In this document: piece by piece, positions 34,231 to 46,439 of the stretch
Layout: each line of letters opens with the position of its first letter
How positions within the stretch are numbered: the stretch's first letter is position 1
NCBI RefSeq assembly: GCF_023065955.2
Contig: NW_026622985.1
Coordinates: forward strand, 76,869,931-76,933,930
DNA: 64,000 nt
DNA from: Ursus arctos
Taxonomy: Eukaryota > Chordata > Mammalia > Carnivora > Ursidae
Direction: 5' to 3'
Position numbers and translations under genes: made by a program
Notes under the pieces: model-generated
Databases searched by the model: none
The model's input: the letters and a program-made list of their open reading frames with translations, nothing else
What the model was told of the DNA's origin: nothing

Positions 34231-36689
34231 ATTTACATGGTCTTGTTTGCCGTAATTCCTACTGCTTCCTTTAGGTTGGCTCAGGAGCTGGAAAGAAATG
34301 AACCCTTCAGGTGGTGAATCTCCTTGATCAAACGAGATAAAACTCCCCTGCCATGACAATGAAGACATGATGATATCCCAGGGGATTGTTCTTGTTTTAT
34401 ACAAATTTGTTTGAAATATAAAATGCCTCATCTAAAAGAATGACCATGTTGTAACAGGAATTTAGACACCGACATGTCTGAAGTTATGAGAAATAATCTA
34501 TGGCAGAAAGATTATATTGATGTAAGAAATATTTGGGGGCAAAGAGTCATTTCTTTAGCTCCTGGAAGCCTCACAGTGGTATCTTGCACAAACTAAAGCT
34601 AGCTCTGGCTAGTCTCAGCCAAAATACTTGCACTTAGTGTAGAGTTTTAAACTACTTTCGGACAGATAAATTGTCCACAGCAGCATCCTTGAACACCTCT
34701 ATGTGTGTAGGAGGGATTAAAAATGATGATGACTCACATAAATTGCTTGATTTTAGAAACTGATCCTGGAAAGATTCCTAACTAGGTACCTCTGTTGAAA
34801 GAACAGAAAATGAGCACTGACAGAAAAGAGATATACATGGGTAGAATATGAGAAGCCATAAAAGTACTTGTGAAAAAGGGAATCAAGTAGGAGCAAAAAC
34901 CAAGAAAAAGCAACCCTGGCAACAAAGTTTAAACATTTAGAGCTAGGAAAAAAGGAGAGAAAAGTCATAGTAACTGGATACAGCAGATGCCTTGGAGGAT
35001 AGTATTTGTCACTCGTGCACTCACAACCCTGCTCAGGATAGAATATCTGCCAATAATTTCAACAAAAGACAACCAAATCTTAAGTCTGAAGAATAAAATG
35101 CAAAAATTCAATTCTCAGTCATCTATCTTGGAAAAATTGTTACAAAATCAAAATTCTATTTTCTCTTTTTATTCTTTTAAGAAAAGAACTCCAGGGTTAG
35201 AACTTGACCTTCAGTCGCATTGTGTCATTTTACATTCAAAATTACATAATTTCAGTAATCTTACTAAATTTCATGGACCACCAATTATGTTATGAGAAGT
35301 TCGCTCTTAAATGGCCTCGGGCTGTGGCACAGGCCAGGATCCTCCTTGCTTTGACAGCAACATCCCACTGGGTATTTCTCTGAAATCTGATTATCATTGC
35401 AAGGGAATGTTCTCATTTTTATGGCCAGAGAGAATCAAGACGGGAATTCCTGCCAGAAAAATGTATTGCGGCATCCAAACTCATGAGGAAAGAGGGAGGA
35501 GTATTCTGTATTCTGACATTGTCTCCGGTTTAAAGACTTCATGGGTTTATAGTATATGGTTGGGTGTTCAGAATCATCTAGGAAAGGCAAGGAAAGTGTT
35601 ACATGATGGTAGAAGTAGAAGTAATCTACTTCTGTGCCTGCTAGAAGAGGAGGGCACACCTTAGCCTTTGAAAAATATATATCTAAAGACTATAAAATCA
35701 TTTGGTTATCATAGCAACCATTTATTAAATAATGTATCAGGAGTAGAAAAAGAAAAAAAAACTCACTTTCAGAAAATTAGAGTATTCTCCAAGATGCTAG
35801 CCAACTAGTGAAGCTTCCACTTGACATCAAATTCAGAACTGTAAAAAGCAATGCTTGAGTTCAATGTTTCTCTAGCTCAGAGGTGTGAATCATCAGAGAT
35901 GTACCCAGTCACTAACTATTTACTATGACCTCTGAATTCTGTTTTGAATTACAAAACCGATCCCTTACCAATTGACCACCCCACCTGACTCTGTTTAAGA
36001 TTAAAGGGAAGAAATGCGGAAGGAGGATTCATAGCTACAACCAGAAGTAAAAGGACATGTGCATAAAACCAAGCTGTAGGCATAGTTTTCCCTATCACTA
36101 CAATACAAATAAGCCAACTTTTATATTAGATGCAGAAATAATTTTTATTTTATATGGTGTTCGATAGACACAGAAAGTTTCCATTTAAACAACTGTCAAG
36201 GACCCTGAATCACTTAATAATGCTAATGTCAGTGAATATGGTCAAGAAATTACAAGTACCTAATTAAATAATTCAATCCAATTCTTTACCATTTACTGGC
36301 CAATCTTAAGTGTATCACTTTGAGCAGTTAACTAACTCTAAAAGTTTCCTCTTTTTTCTGTCATGTAGCAGAATTGTGCTATCAGATATATCATTAATTT
36401 TATCTTTTTTCTTTTGGAAAAGCAAAAATAATACTTTGTCCTATCTTTAAACATATATTAATGATATGTAGCAAATGAGATAAAATTTATAAAATAAAAA
36501 TGCCACACAAATGGTAGTTCTATAATTATGTCTTTTGTTATGTCTGACTGTTGTCAGGAAAACCAGATATATTGTATTTTGATTAAAAAAAAAAAAAACA
36601 AGGTCCTATTGAGCCTATTGAGTAAGGTCCAAGTTTATATTACAAGGGTGAGTCAAATTGATCCCTCGTAGATATTTGGCAATTACTTT
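34231..36689. other. Long unassigned stretch
   Basis: About 2.5 kb holds no recognised gene or repeat. It includes a 117-codon open frame (35311-35664, plus strand) and a 102-codon frame (34987-35295, plus strand), neither with motifs. This is one of the longest blocks without recognisable transposons. Confidence 0.4.
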
Positions 36690-37680
36690 TGTTTTTTTGT
36701 TTTTTACCTCCCTCTCACTGAATTAGCCCTTTTATATAATGTCATGTATCCACCATTACAATATCGTACAGAAAAGTTTCATGCCCTGGAAATTCCTTGT
36801 GCTCCACCTATTCATCCCTCCCTGCCTACCAGCCCCTGGCAACCACTGTTTTTCCATCTTCATAGTTTTACCTTTTCCAGAATGTCGTATACTTGGAATC
36901 ATGCAGTATGTAACCCTTTCAAATTCACTTCTTCCACTTAGTAATACAAATTTAAAGTTCCCTCGTGTTTTGTTTTTACCATTTTCATTTATTTTTATCA
37001 CTAATATTACATTCTATGGATGTACCAGTTTGTTTATACATTCACCTACTAAAAGACATCTTAGTTGCTTCCAATTTTTGACAGTTGTGATTAAAGCTGC
37101 TGTAGACATTTATGTGCAGGTTATTGTATACAGATAAGTTTTTACCTTATTTGGGTAAATACCTAGGAGTGAAATTGCTAGATCATATGGTAAGATTATA
37201 TTTAGCTTGATAAGAAACTATCAAACTGTCTTGCAAAGTGGCTGTACCATTGTGGATTCCCACCAGCAATGGATAAGAATTCTTTTGCTCTACATCCTCA
37301 CCAACATTTGGTGTTTTCAGTGTTTTGGATTTTAGTCATTCTAATAGGTACAGAGTAGTATCTGTTTTAATTTGCAATTTCTTAATGATGTATAATGTTG
37401 AGTATCTTTTAATATGTTCATTTGCCATCTCTATATCTTCTTTGTTGAGGTGTCTGGCAGATCTTTAGTCTACTTTTTAATTAGGTTGTTTCCTTATTGT
37501 TGAATATCAGAAGTTTTTTATAATATTTTTGGATACAAGTCCTTTATTAGATGAGTGTTTTACAAATATTTTCTCCTAGTCTGTGTCTTCTTTCCCATTT
37601 TCATAGTATCATTGCAAAACATAAATTTTAAATTTTAATAATTTCCACTTACCAATTTTTTTTTCTTTCACGGGTATTTA
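36690..37680 (-). mobile_element. L1 fragment, ORF2 end and 3' UTR, minus strand
   Basis: Reversed L1 3' blocks are collinear: 'ccagcccctggcaaccactg', 'cttggaatcatgcagtatgtaacc', 'attctatggatgtaccag', 'ttgggtaaatacctaggagtgaaattgc', 'gtggattcccaccagcaatgg', 'tcctcaccaacatttggtg', 'tttaattaggttgtttccttattgttg' and 'tattttctcctagtctgtg'. This is an older L1 subfamily (L1M type). The 132-codon open frame at 36739-37137 is antisense to it. Confidence 0.85.
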
Positions 37681-37806
37681 TTTTGGTACTACTTACCTTT
37701 TTGTTAATAATCAAAATAATATTAATAATAATTAAATGATTAATTTCCTACTGTGGACCAGTCACTTATACAGTCAGACCTTTTCAATTATCAGTCTCCC
37801 TTATCT

Positions 37807-38008
37807 TTTTTTTTTTTTTAAAGATTTATTTATTTATTTGACAGAGATAGAGACAGCCAGTGAGAGAGGGAACACAAGCAGGGGGAGTGGGAGAGGAAGA
37901 AGCAGGCTCATAACGGAGGAGCCTGATGTGGGACTCGATCCCAGAACGCCGGGATCATGCCCTGAGCTAAAGGCAGACGCTCAACCGCTGAGCCACCCAG
38001 GCGCCCCG
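37807..38008 (-). mobile_element. Young Can-SINE (bear-type), minus strand
   Basis: A reversed long tail (poly-T, then aaagatttatttatttatttgac) and reversed 'agatagagacagccagtgagag' leader are followed by the reversed head ending 'ctgagccacccaggcgcccc'. A perfect 14-bp target duplication, agtctcccttatct, lies at 37793-37806 and 38009-38022. Low divergence suggests recent insertion. Confidence 0.95.
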
Positions 38009-38172
38009 AGTCTCCCTTATCTATACAGAAATGTTTCAACAAAGGAAGGATTTGGACACTATTTATATATATTGTTAATGGATTTCTTAGTAAAGAATAG
38101 TTCCATCTTAGAAATAATCACGGATTTACCTAAGATATTAAAGAACAAATTTCCTGAGAGTTTTTATCTTTC

Positions 38173-38360
38173 TTTTTTAAGACTTTATTTATTTATTTGA
38201 GAGAGAGAGCACAAGCAGGGAGACGGGACAGAGGAAGAGGGAGAAGAAGCAGCAGACCCCCGCTGAGCAGGGAACCTGAAGTGGAGCTCTATCCCAGGGC
38301 CCTGGGATCATGACCTGAGCCAAAGACAGACACTTAACCTACTGAGCCATCAAGGTGCCC
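38173..38360 (-). mobile_element. Can-SINE, minus strand
   Basis: A reversed tail (ttttttaagactttatttatttatttgag) and a reversed head (ctactgagccatcaaggtgcc) delimit it. A perfect 18-bp target duplication, tgagagtttttatctttc, lies at 38155-38172 and 38361-38378. The body is somewhat more diverged than that of its neighbour at 37807. Confidence 0.95.
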
Positions 38361-38389
38361 TGAGAGTTTTTATCTTTCATTAAAAAAAA

Positions 38390-39415
38390 TGGCATTTCCT
38401 GTTTCTGTTTCAACATGACAAAAACTTGGATGTCATCACTCCTGTCCCTACAATAAAAAAAAAACTTGACAAACTAAACAATAACTTTTCTTGGACCCAT
38501 CAGAGAATTGAGGTTGTAGGGTAAACTACCATCCCAAAATCTGTAGACATATGTCTATATAGAGAATCACAGTTATGATCTGCTTATCTGGAGCAGAAGT
38601 GCTGAAGCCATAAAATATGCCTAGTACCTTTTACAAGACATCTGACTTTCAATAAAATGTTACAAGGCATGCCACAAAAATAGGTAAATACATTAAAAGC
38701 AAAAACTGGTTCTTTGAATAGATAAATACAATTAATAAACCTGTAGCCAGACTAACCAAGACACAAATAGAGAAGATACAAACTGCAAGTATTAGGAACA
38801 AAAGAGGATCCATCACTATAGATCCCATAGACATTAAAAGGATAATGAAAGAATACTGCCAACAATTCTATGCCCACAAATCTGCTACCTTAGTGAAATG
38901 GACTAATTCCTCAAAAGATACAATCTACCAAAACTGACACAGGGAGAAGTAGATAACCTAAATATTTCTATCAGTATTAAAGACAATTGGATCAATAATA
39001 AATCACCTTCCCAAAAGGACAATACCAGGCCCAGATAGTTTCACTGCAGAATTCTATTAATATTTAAGAAATAATACTATATTTTCACAATCTCTTGCAG
39101 AAAATTACAGCAGAGGAAGTATTTCCTAACATTTGATAAGACCACTATTAATTACCATAGTATCCAACCAGCTAAAGACATCACCAGAAACAAAAATTAC
39201 TGAGCAATATCTCTTATGAATATAGATAGAAAAATCCTTAATGAAATATTAACAGATAAATTCTCATTATTAAAAGAATTACACCAGGTATGCAAGGTTA
39301 GTTCATCATTCAAAGATATAATCCATCACATTAACAGGCTAAAGAAGAAAAATCATATGACCATATCAGTTGATGTAGAAAAGGCATTTAACATCCAATA
39401 CCTATTGATGTATTG
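38390..39415 (+). mobile_element. Old L1 fragment, 5' region joined to ORF2
   Basis: The start resembles an old L1 5' segment ('cttggatgtcatcactcctgtccctac', 'acaataacttttcttggacccatcagag'). From about 38690 it is ORF2 RT text: 'aactggttctttgaatagat', 'ataaacctgtagccagactaaccaagac', 'ttcactgcagaattctatta', 'atagatagaaaaatccttaatg' and 'gttgatgtagaaaaggcatttaacatccaa'. Most of the intervening element is missing. The frames are broken. Confidence 0.75.
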
Positions 39416-39518
39416 ATCCAATACATGTATCTGATAAAATTTTATATATAAATATATTTTTAAGTATATTTTAAAATTCAAAAATAAAAAAACCCCAAAT
39501 TTTTAAATGCGCCAAATA

Positions 39519-40475
39519 AATCATCCAGACAGAAAATTAACAAAGAAACAGTGGCTTTGAATGACACATTAGACCAGACGGATCTAACAGATATATTCAG
39601 AACATTTCATCCAAATTTATAAAAATCAACACCTGGAAAACAAGTAATCCAATTAAAAATGGGCAGAAGACATGAACAGGCATTTCTCCAAAAAGGACAT
39701 ACAGCTGGTGAATAGACACATGAAAAATGCTCAACATCACTTATCATCAGGGAAATGCAAATCAAAACCACAATGGGATACCACCTGACACTGTTAGAAT
39801 GGCTAAAATCAAAAACACAAGAAATAACAGGTGTTGGAGGGGATGTGGGGAAAAAGAAACCCTCCTGCACTGTTGGTGGGAATGCAAACTGGTGCAGCCA
39901 CTGTGGAAAACAGTATGGAGGTTCTGCAAAAACTAAAAATAGAATTTCCATATGATCCAATAATTCTACTACTGGGTATTTTTCCAAAAAATAAAAAAAA
40001 CACATGAATTCAAAAAGATATATGCACCCCTATATTTATTGCAGCATTATTTAGAGTAGCCAAATTATGGAAGCAGCCCAAGTGTCCATCTATAGATGAA
40101 TGGATAAAGAAGGTGTGGTGTGGATACATATACACACAATGGGATATTACTCAGCCACAAAAAGGGGGGAGATTTGGACATTTGCAACAACATAGGTAGA
40201 CCTAGAGGATATAATGCTAAATTAAATAAGTCAGAAAAGACAAATACCATATGATTTTATACATATGTGAAATTTAAGAAACAAAAGAGACTCTTAACTG
40301 TAGAGAATAATGAGGGATGGTGGGTGACAGGATAGCTGAAATAGATAAAGGGGATTAAGAGTACACTTATTTTGATGAGCTCTGAGTAATGTATAGAGTT
40401 GATGAATCATTACATTGTACGCCTGACACTGATATAGCACAGTATGTTAATTGTACTTCAATAAAAATGAATAAT
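39519..40475 (+). mobile_element. L1 fragment with internal deletion, plus strand
   Basis: The copy begins in the endonuclease region (gacagaaaattaacaaagaaacagtggctttgaatg). At about 39617 it jumps to the C-terminal region (gggcagaagacatgaacaggcatttctcc), which loses the reverse transcriptase. It continues through 'ggtgttggaggggatgtgggg' (cysteine-rich region), the ORF2 end and the 3' UTR to 'aataaaaatg' near 40465. Short open frames of up to 69 codons remain. Confidence 0.85.
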
Positions 40476-40804
40476 GTCCAAACAACAATAAAGACGCTGC
40501 TAAAATAGAGTGCGTATTTGGAAACAAAAATCATAATGCTATAAGCATTTACCTGTAAATGTATTTATGTATTACCTGTAAATCAATATAATTATCCTGA
40601 GTTTTAACTAAATTATGTTGGAAAGTTTATTATACCCTATGTTGAGTAGTATAAGACATTAAGCTACTTGCCAGTAAATTTTCAAATTCCTCTTAGTTAT
40701 CTCTGACACTTTTCTAATAGTGGTTTTAATACAGAAATGTCTGTAGCAGCGACTACAGGAGTGATTTAGTTTAGGGATAGCTGAGTAAAAGGTGTCTGAT
40801 AAAC
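40476..40804. other. Unassigned sequence
   Basis: No gene or repeat was recognised. It separates the L1 3' end from the DNA transposon. Confidence 0.4.
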
Positions 40805-41482
40805 CACAGTCATACCTTAGAAATATTGTGGGTTCAGTTCCATACCACCACAGTAAAGCAAATATTGCAGAAAATGAGTCAAATGAATTTTCTGGTTTGC
40901 CAGTACATATAAAAGTTAAGTTTATACTGTAGCCTATGGACTATGTGATAGCATTATGTCTAAAACATACAACCTACATACCCTCATTAAAAAAAAATTT
41001 ACTGCTAAGAAAAAATGCTAACCATCATCTGAGCTTTCAGTGTGTCATCATCTTTTTGCTGGTGGAGGGTCTTGCCTCATTGTTGACAGCTGCTGATTGA
41101 TTAGGGTGGTGATTGCTCAAGGTTGGGGTGGCCATGGCAATTTCTTAAAATAAGACAACAGTGAAGTTTGCTGCATTGATGGACTCATCTTTACAAACAA
41201 TTCCTCTGTAGCATAAGATGCTGTTTGATAGCATTCCACCCACAGTGGAACCTTTTTCAAAATTGGAGTCCATCCTCTCAAATCCTGCTACTGCTTTGTC
41301 AACGAAGTTTAATGTAATATTCTAAAGTCTTCGTTATCATCTCAATGATCTTCCCTGCAGTTTCACTAGAAGTAGATTCCCTCTCAAGAAACCACTGTGT
41401 TTGCTCATCCGTAAGAGGCAATTCCTCATTCATTCAAGTTTTATCATGAGTTTGCAGTCTTACGGTCACACTTTTAGTTTCT
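40805..41482 (-). mobile_element. Tigger1-like DNA transposon end, minus strand
   Basis: A terminal inverted-repeat-like start (cacagtcataccttagaaatattgtgggttcagttcc) is followed by subterminal text, then the reversed C-terminal coding end of the pogo-type transposase ('gagctttcagtgtgtcatcatctttttgctgg', 'gtcttgcctcattgttgac', 'gctgtttgatagcattccacccacagtgg', 'tctcaagaaaccactgtgtttgctcatcc'). Tigger elements move by a DDE transposase. Only about 680 bases remain here, with no opposite terminal repeat, so the copy cannot move. Confidence 0.88.
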
Positions 41483-41484
41483 AA

Positions 41485-41860
41485 AAAAAGTAAATAACAA
41501 ATGGGCAAAAGCTCTAGAGACAGCTTACCAAAGAAGATACACAGATAGCAAATCGGCATATGAAAAGATGCTTGACCTCACATGCCAACAAGGTGTTGCC
41601 AATTAAATAAAAAGAGATACTACTGTACAACTATTAGAACACCTATTTTTTTTTAACTGACAATACTAATTGCTGGTTGAGGACGTGAAGCAACAAGAAC
41701 TCTCATCTATCAATGGCAAAAATGAAAAATAGTACAGCCATTTGGAAGACAGTTTGGTAGTTTGTTACAAAGTTAAACATAGACTTTCCATAAACCCAGC
41801 AGTCTCACTCCTGGTTATTTACTCAATACCCTTAATAAAAATGCTTTCCAGGACTGACAG
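41485..41860 (+). mobile_element. Old L1 ORF2 3' fragment
   Basis: The text 'caaatgggcaaaagctctagagacagc', 'gatgcttgacctcacatgccaac', 'tactgtacaactattagaac' and 'gtacagccatttggaagacagtttggtag' matches the ORF2 C-terminal region on the plus strand. It abuts the Tigger remnant directly. Confidence 0.7.
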
Positions 41861-41894
41861 TATTGGAATGGATTCTCATATTTATAATTTAATA

Positions 41895-42044
41895 TTAATT
41901 CCATATCATTTTAAAGGTAGACCTTTTATCAACAGCTTTTGTATCAGCAAGGGCGATTCCAGTCTTGGCAGCAGCCTCAAGTCTGATTTTAACATCGCCC
42001 AAATGGTGGTGATAGTCATCCTTCTCAGCAAATGAAATTTTCAT
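41895..42044 (-). other. Short open frame, unidentified; possible pseudogene scrap
   Basis: On the minus strand, 49 codons from an ATG to TAA are open. The composition is unlike the surrounding AT-rich noise: there is a run with three histidines in a row followed by a charged, helix-like stretch ending 'EAAAKTGIALAD'. An in-frame stop lies six to ten codons upstream. I do not recognise a family. It could be a fragment of a processed pseudogene or a chance frame, and no function is claimed. Confidence 0.2.
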
Positions 42045-45000
42045 CTGTTTTTGAAGCAATCTACAGAATATTTATCTCTCAGCTTGCTTCATAAAAAAGA
42101 CCTCCCATGAGGCAGTGTGAATTATTTTCATGCAACCACAGTGAGATTTAATGACATTTTTAATAAATAACAATATTTTGTTTACACATAATAAAGTATT
42201 ACCGTTTACAGGGTTCCTGGTTTAGATTTACAAAAATGTACTAAATCAGTGATGAGAAGCGTGATTTATAATTGTTCTATTACTATTTCTGAAACTACTT
42301 ATGGTAGGAAAGGTTAGTGACTGCTGCTGGCACTGTGGTAGCAGAAAGCTAATGATTCTCTTGTCTTTTAGGAGAGTTAGACTGCGGTTCATGTGCAAAA
42401 AAAATACCTCAAGGCTGTGCTTTCAATGCTTAGCTCATTTATCTCTCATCACTTAGGTAAATGAGATGCGGAAGTGGTTCCTAGTTTCTAAATAACTTTT
42501 TATACACTACTCAAAGCCTTAAAGGATCCTAAAATGCTTTCTCTTGTTAATGAAATCTCAGTCATATAATTCGTTCAGTAGTCTAGAAGACTCATTTTTA
42601 AAGCCTCCAGGCAGGCTGCTGAATTTACACCAAGTATGCCAACGTTTATAAGCTTCTTTTTAATATATAGTTACTTGTGTATATGGGGTTAATTTCAAAA
42701 TGTATGAACCATAGTTACATAAAATGTTAACATTAAGGATAGGTAGGGGAAGGATTTACTGAAACTCTCTTTACTGTCTTGGTAAATCTGAAATTATTTG
42801 AAAAGAAAGCATTTTTTTTAATTACACATAACCGCACTCTCCTTTTACTCCAAAGAGATTACAGTATATACCTGTTTAGCATAAGCTTTGAAATGTGTCG
42901 TTGCAAAGAAATTGCCACAAAATATAATGCCTCAAAAGTAGTGATAGCCCAAAGTTCCAACTGACACTATTTCTTTCTCACAAATCACTATTGGTACCAT
43001 GGTAGTTGAAGGCAGAAAATAAATATCATTGAGTTGGAAATCTCTCTACTCTATAATCTACACTGTGCTCTTCATTGGCCTTTTTTTTTAAAGGTGGATG
43101 CAGAGTTAATTCACAGAAAGAAGACAAATTCTTGTGTTTTCTCTTATTGCTTGTCCTCAACCTTTTAGTGTTTCTTGTGCCATTGAAAAAACTCTCAGGC
43201 AAAGTAGAATTGTTTTTCTGTCCTTCACTTAGCTAAGTTCCTTTGGCCAAGGGAAATACCTATAAGATATATAAATATATCATAAGTAATAATATGTATA
43301 TTGGCAGATCAATGACTGACTATAAATGATTGAGCTATACTTTCAGAAAAATGACACTGTTCCAAATATGACTCACCCCTATAAGGAAGGGATTAATTTG
43401 GATTGTTATCAATGTCAAATGTCTTCTGGAGGATATTAAGGAACGTTCCAGTATTGTACTTTATTTTTTCACTACAAAATTTTCTTATTTAACTAAGAAT
43501 CCTATTAATTAAATGAAAATAACAGTAAGATTTTTAATACACTAATTAAATATATTTGAATGGTTATGGGTCTAAGACTATATTGGGCTTTCAACCAAAG
43601 ATGAATTCCAATTTGGTCTTTGTTATGGTTCCTTTGAGAATGTGTTGTGCTGTTGATTCAGTTTAAAGTAAAATTTATAATTCCTAGTCAAGAATTTTAT
43701 GACGCTTCACCCTTCCATTTTCAAATTAATTATAATTTTATAATTATTTCTCCTTTGCCTTTTGTTTTACTTCATCTATGATCTTCCTCTGACATAGCAA
43801 TAACTGAGTTTTCCCAAGTTTACCCCAACCTTGCTGGCTTCCATATTAGATTCTGGTGCTCTGGAAATGATTGTCTAGGTTATTGAGTTCCCATCTTGGT
43901 CACCCTGTTTCCTGTATGGGATTCTGAAGTTATCATGTTTACAATCTATTCTTTTTTGTCTCATCATTTCAATTATAGCGGGTACTGGCTAAATCAGCCT
44001 GACATTTGTTACCTCCTTGCTTGCACACCATTCTGAAGAATAACAGCACCTCTGGGTTGAGCTGAGTCCAGAAGCCTGAGTTAGTGGAAGGTGGATAGAC
44101 CAGTATCCATAGAACTTGAAATAAAGAGAAACTAGTGGCAGACAGGCGATTGTGGGCTTTTGGACCAAAGAAGGTTTTCAAAAGTGGTAGAATGAAATCC
44201 AAGTGGAAGCACAAGATAAAAATCAAAAGCTGACTTAGGTACGGCTATGAAAGATTTACAATGACCTTCAGCGACATTGATCAGAAAGGATCAGGAGTGG
44301 ATATGAAGCCTATTCACTGAGATTCTCTGACAAAAGTAGCTTCGCTTGTGCTCCTATTCGTGGACTATGGGAGAAGTGTTAAGACTGGCTTTAAAAAAAA
44401 ATAATCATGTTGAACACTGACCCCTTCTAACATAAACATCAGGACCTAGTTCATACTCCCTTGGATGTTTGAATTTTCCAAAAGTAGCAACAAATGAAAG
44501 CAAAATCAGAGGACAAAGAGTCAAAAACATACAAGAGTATATAGCACTTTTTATAGTTTTCCTTAATGAAGTGTTAAAAAAGAGTTATATTTCCATAAGC
44601 ATCCAGATTCTTTGAAGATATATCCTAATCAGAAAAAGAATGGTCAAACATGATAAATATAGAAGATAATTAATTTAGGCATCTAAAAATAAAGTGTTTA
44701 TAAATTATTAATTTAGTAACATTTACTCTCATGCTTAGACATATTAGCCCTATTAAATAGTATATCTTAAAGTTATTCACACATGTAAGTGTAAAGAGTT
44801 AAAAGAATTTTTTTTTTTTAAACACAGATGACAAGGATATTGAAGTAGTATGGTTATTGTAGTTTTGGAATTCAGAATAGGAAAATACCAATGTGAAATA
44901 GTAAAGTTTATTTCCATATTTTAAAGTCATGCAAGCTTCATTATGTAGCTATTAAAAGGCAATTTTTGTTCATATTGCTTTGACCATACCACCTTAGGCC

Positions 45001-45508
45001 TTCCAAAGGGGTTATCCTGCCAAGAAAGAAATTAAGCATTTATTAGAGGGTCACTAAGGCATCGTTACAGGAGTAATAGCTCACTGCAGGTTCTTGTCAT
45101 TAGTTCATTTATTACCCTTTCTGTCTCTACAAGCTTTATAGAATCATGGATTTTTAATAAGTCTTGTGCTCTGTGGTGATCTCTGGTTTGTTACTGCTCA
45201 CAGAACTTGTTTCCTTTCCGATTCGGACAGCTTATTGTTTACAAAATAGTAAGTTCTCCTTATTACAAGATATCCTACAAAACAGTTGGAAAGATGCTAT
45301 AAAATTGACAATTTAGAGTATAAATTAATGAATACTGACTCTTCATCATTTCCGTGATTCAATCACCTTCCTTACCATTTTCTGGTTGCCAGTGTTAGGT
45401 ATATTATGTAGTCCAGTAGTTAAACCTCCAGTGAAATCTGAAAATAATGCCACTGATAGGCTTATGCTGTAAAACTTCTTCATGTATTTCCAATAGTACA
45501 TCAATATC
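42045..45508. other. Long unassigned AT-rich stretch
   Basis: This is 3.4 kb with no recognised gene. A weak L2-like phrase lies near 43680-43830 (ttcctagtcaagaattttatgacgcttcaccc). An 85-codon frame at 43969-44226 (minus) has no motif. It is otherwise AT-rich single-copy-looking DNA. Confidence 0.4.
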
Positions 45509-45519
45509 GAGACTATCTA

Positions 45520-45804
45520 GGGGCGCCTGGGTGGCTCCGTTGGTTAAGCAAACGACTCTTGATTTTGGCTGAAGTCATGATCTTCTGGGTTGTGAGACTG
45601 AGCCCTACATCAGGCTCCGTGTGGATTATAAAATATATATATGTAACATATAACATATTATAAAATTATATAAGATTATAAAATATATTTTATTATATAT
45701 ATTATAAATTATTAAATTATATAACATATGTAACATATGTAACACATATATGTATATAAATATATATGTGACATATAATATATATAGAGAGAGAAAGAGA
45801 GACA
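45520..45804 (+). mobile_element. Can-SINE whose 3' half became a TA-rich microsatellite
   Basis: The head and tRNA-derived part are intact (ggggcgcctgggtggctccgttgg; later gactgagccctacatcaggctcc). At about 45622 the body changes into about 180 bases of TA-rich repeats ending in (GA)n. An 11-bp target duplication, gagactatcta at 45509-45519 and gagactaccta at 45805-45815, shows that the microsatellite belongs to this insertion. Confidence 0.85.
45622..45800. repeat. TA-rich and (GA)n simple repeat
   Basis: Imperfect units of the type tataaaatata, taacatatgtaacatatgta and a terminal gagagagaaagagagacaga. It lies inside the SINE described at 45520-45804. Confidence 0.85.
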
Positions 45805-45815
45805 GAGACTACCTA

Positions 45816-46439
45816 AAATGGAACGCTTCATCTCTATCCCTTGATATAAAGGTCATGCCACAGTGGCTCAGACAAGACCTTGGGACACTACAGTATTGAG
45901 CCTAAAACAGAAGCTTTACAAAATACCCATGTCCCAAATGTACCCTTATGTTTTCTTTTCCCTTTCTTGAAAAGGAATGTTACTGCCTTTGCTTTCACAT
46001 ACAAAGCTGTTATTATGCAACTAATTTTTATAGGAGAATGATGTCCTTATAGGCAAGAATCTTTTCATACAGATATAATCAAATGAGGTAAAACTGTAGT
46101 TTACATTCTCATTTTTCAAGGCATTAATATTGTGTGGTAAACAATGTCATTATATATATTATAATGCATGAAAATGATGTTTTAATGACTTCCTCTAAAA
46201 TTCTTGGGATATGGGACTAGCTGTAACGTAAAAGGAATTTGTGTGGATGGAATTTTGTATTCTTCAGTACAAGGAAACGGTTGCTGTGCACGTTATTTTT
46301 AGAACATCACACATTGGAACGCCTACGATATTGGTTGTGTGCAGTTATAAATTATACCCGAAGTTTCTCTTAGAAAGTCTCCTTTTCCATTTTCAACTAG
46401 AAAAGTCAACATACCTGTATCACAACTTTGGCTCAAAGA
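45816..46439. other. Unassigned sequence
   Basis: No gene or repeat was recognised. Confidence 0.4.

Noticed and set aside
36739..37137. 132-codon plus-strand frame
   Set aside because: It is antisense to an old L1 3' UTR and ORF2 end and has no motif of its own.
37736..38200. 154-codon plus-strand frame
   Set aside because: Most of it is the translation of a minus-strand Can-SINE. Similar peptides appear at other reversed SINE copies (52255-52437, 53996-54343).
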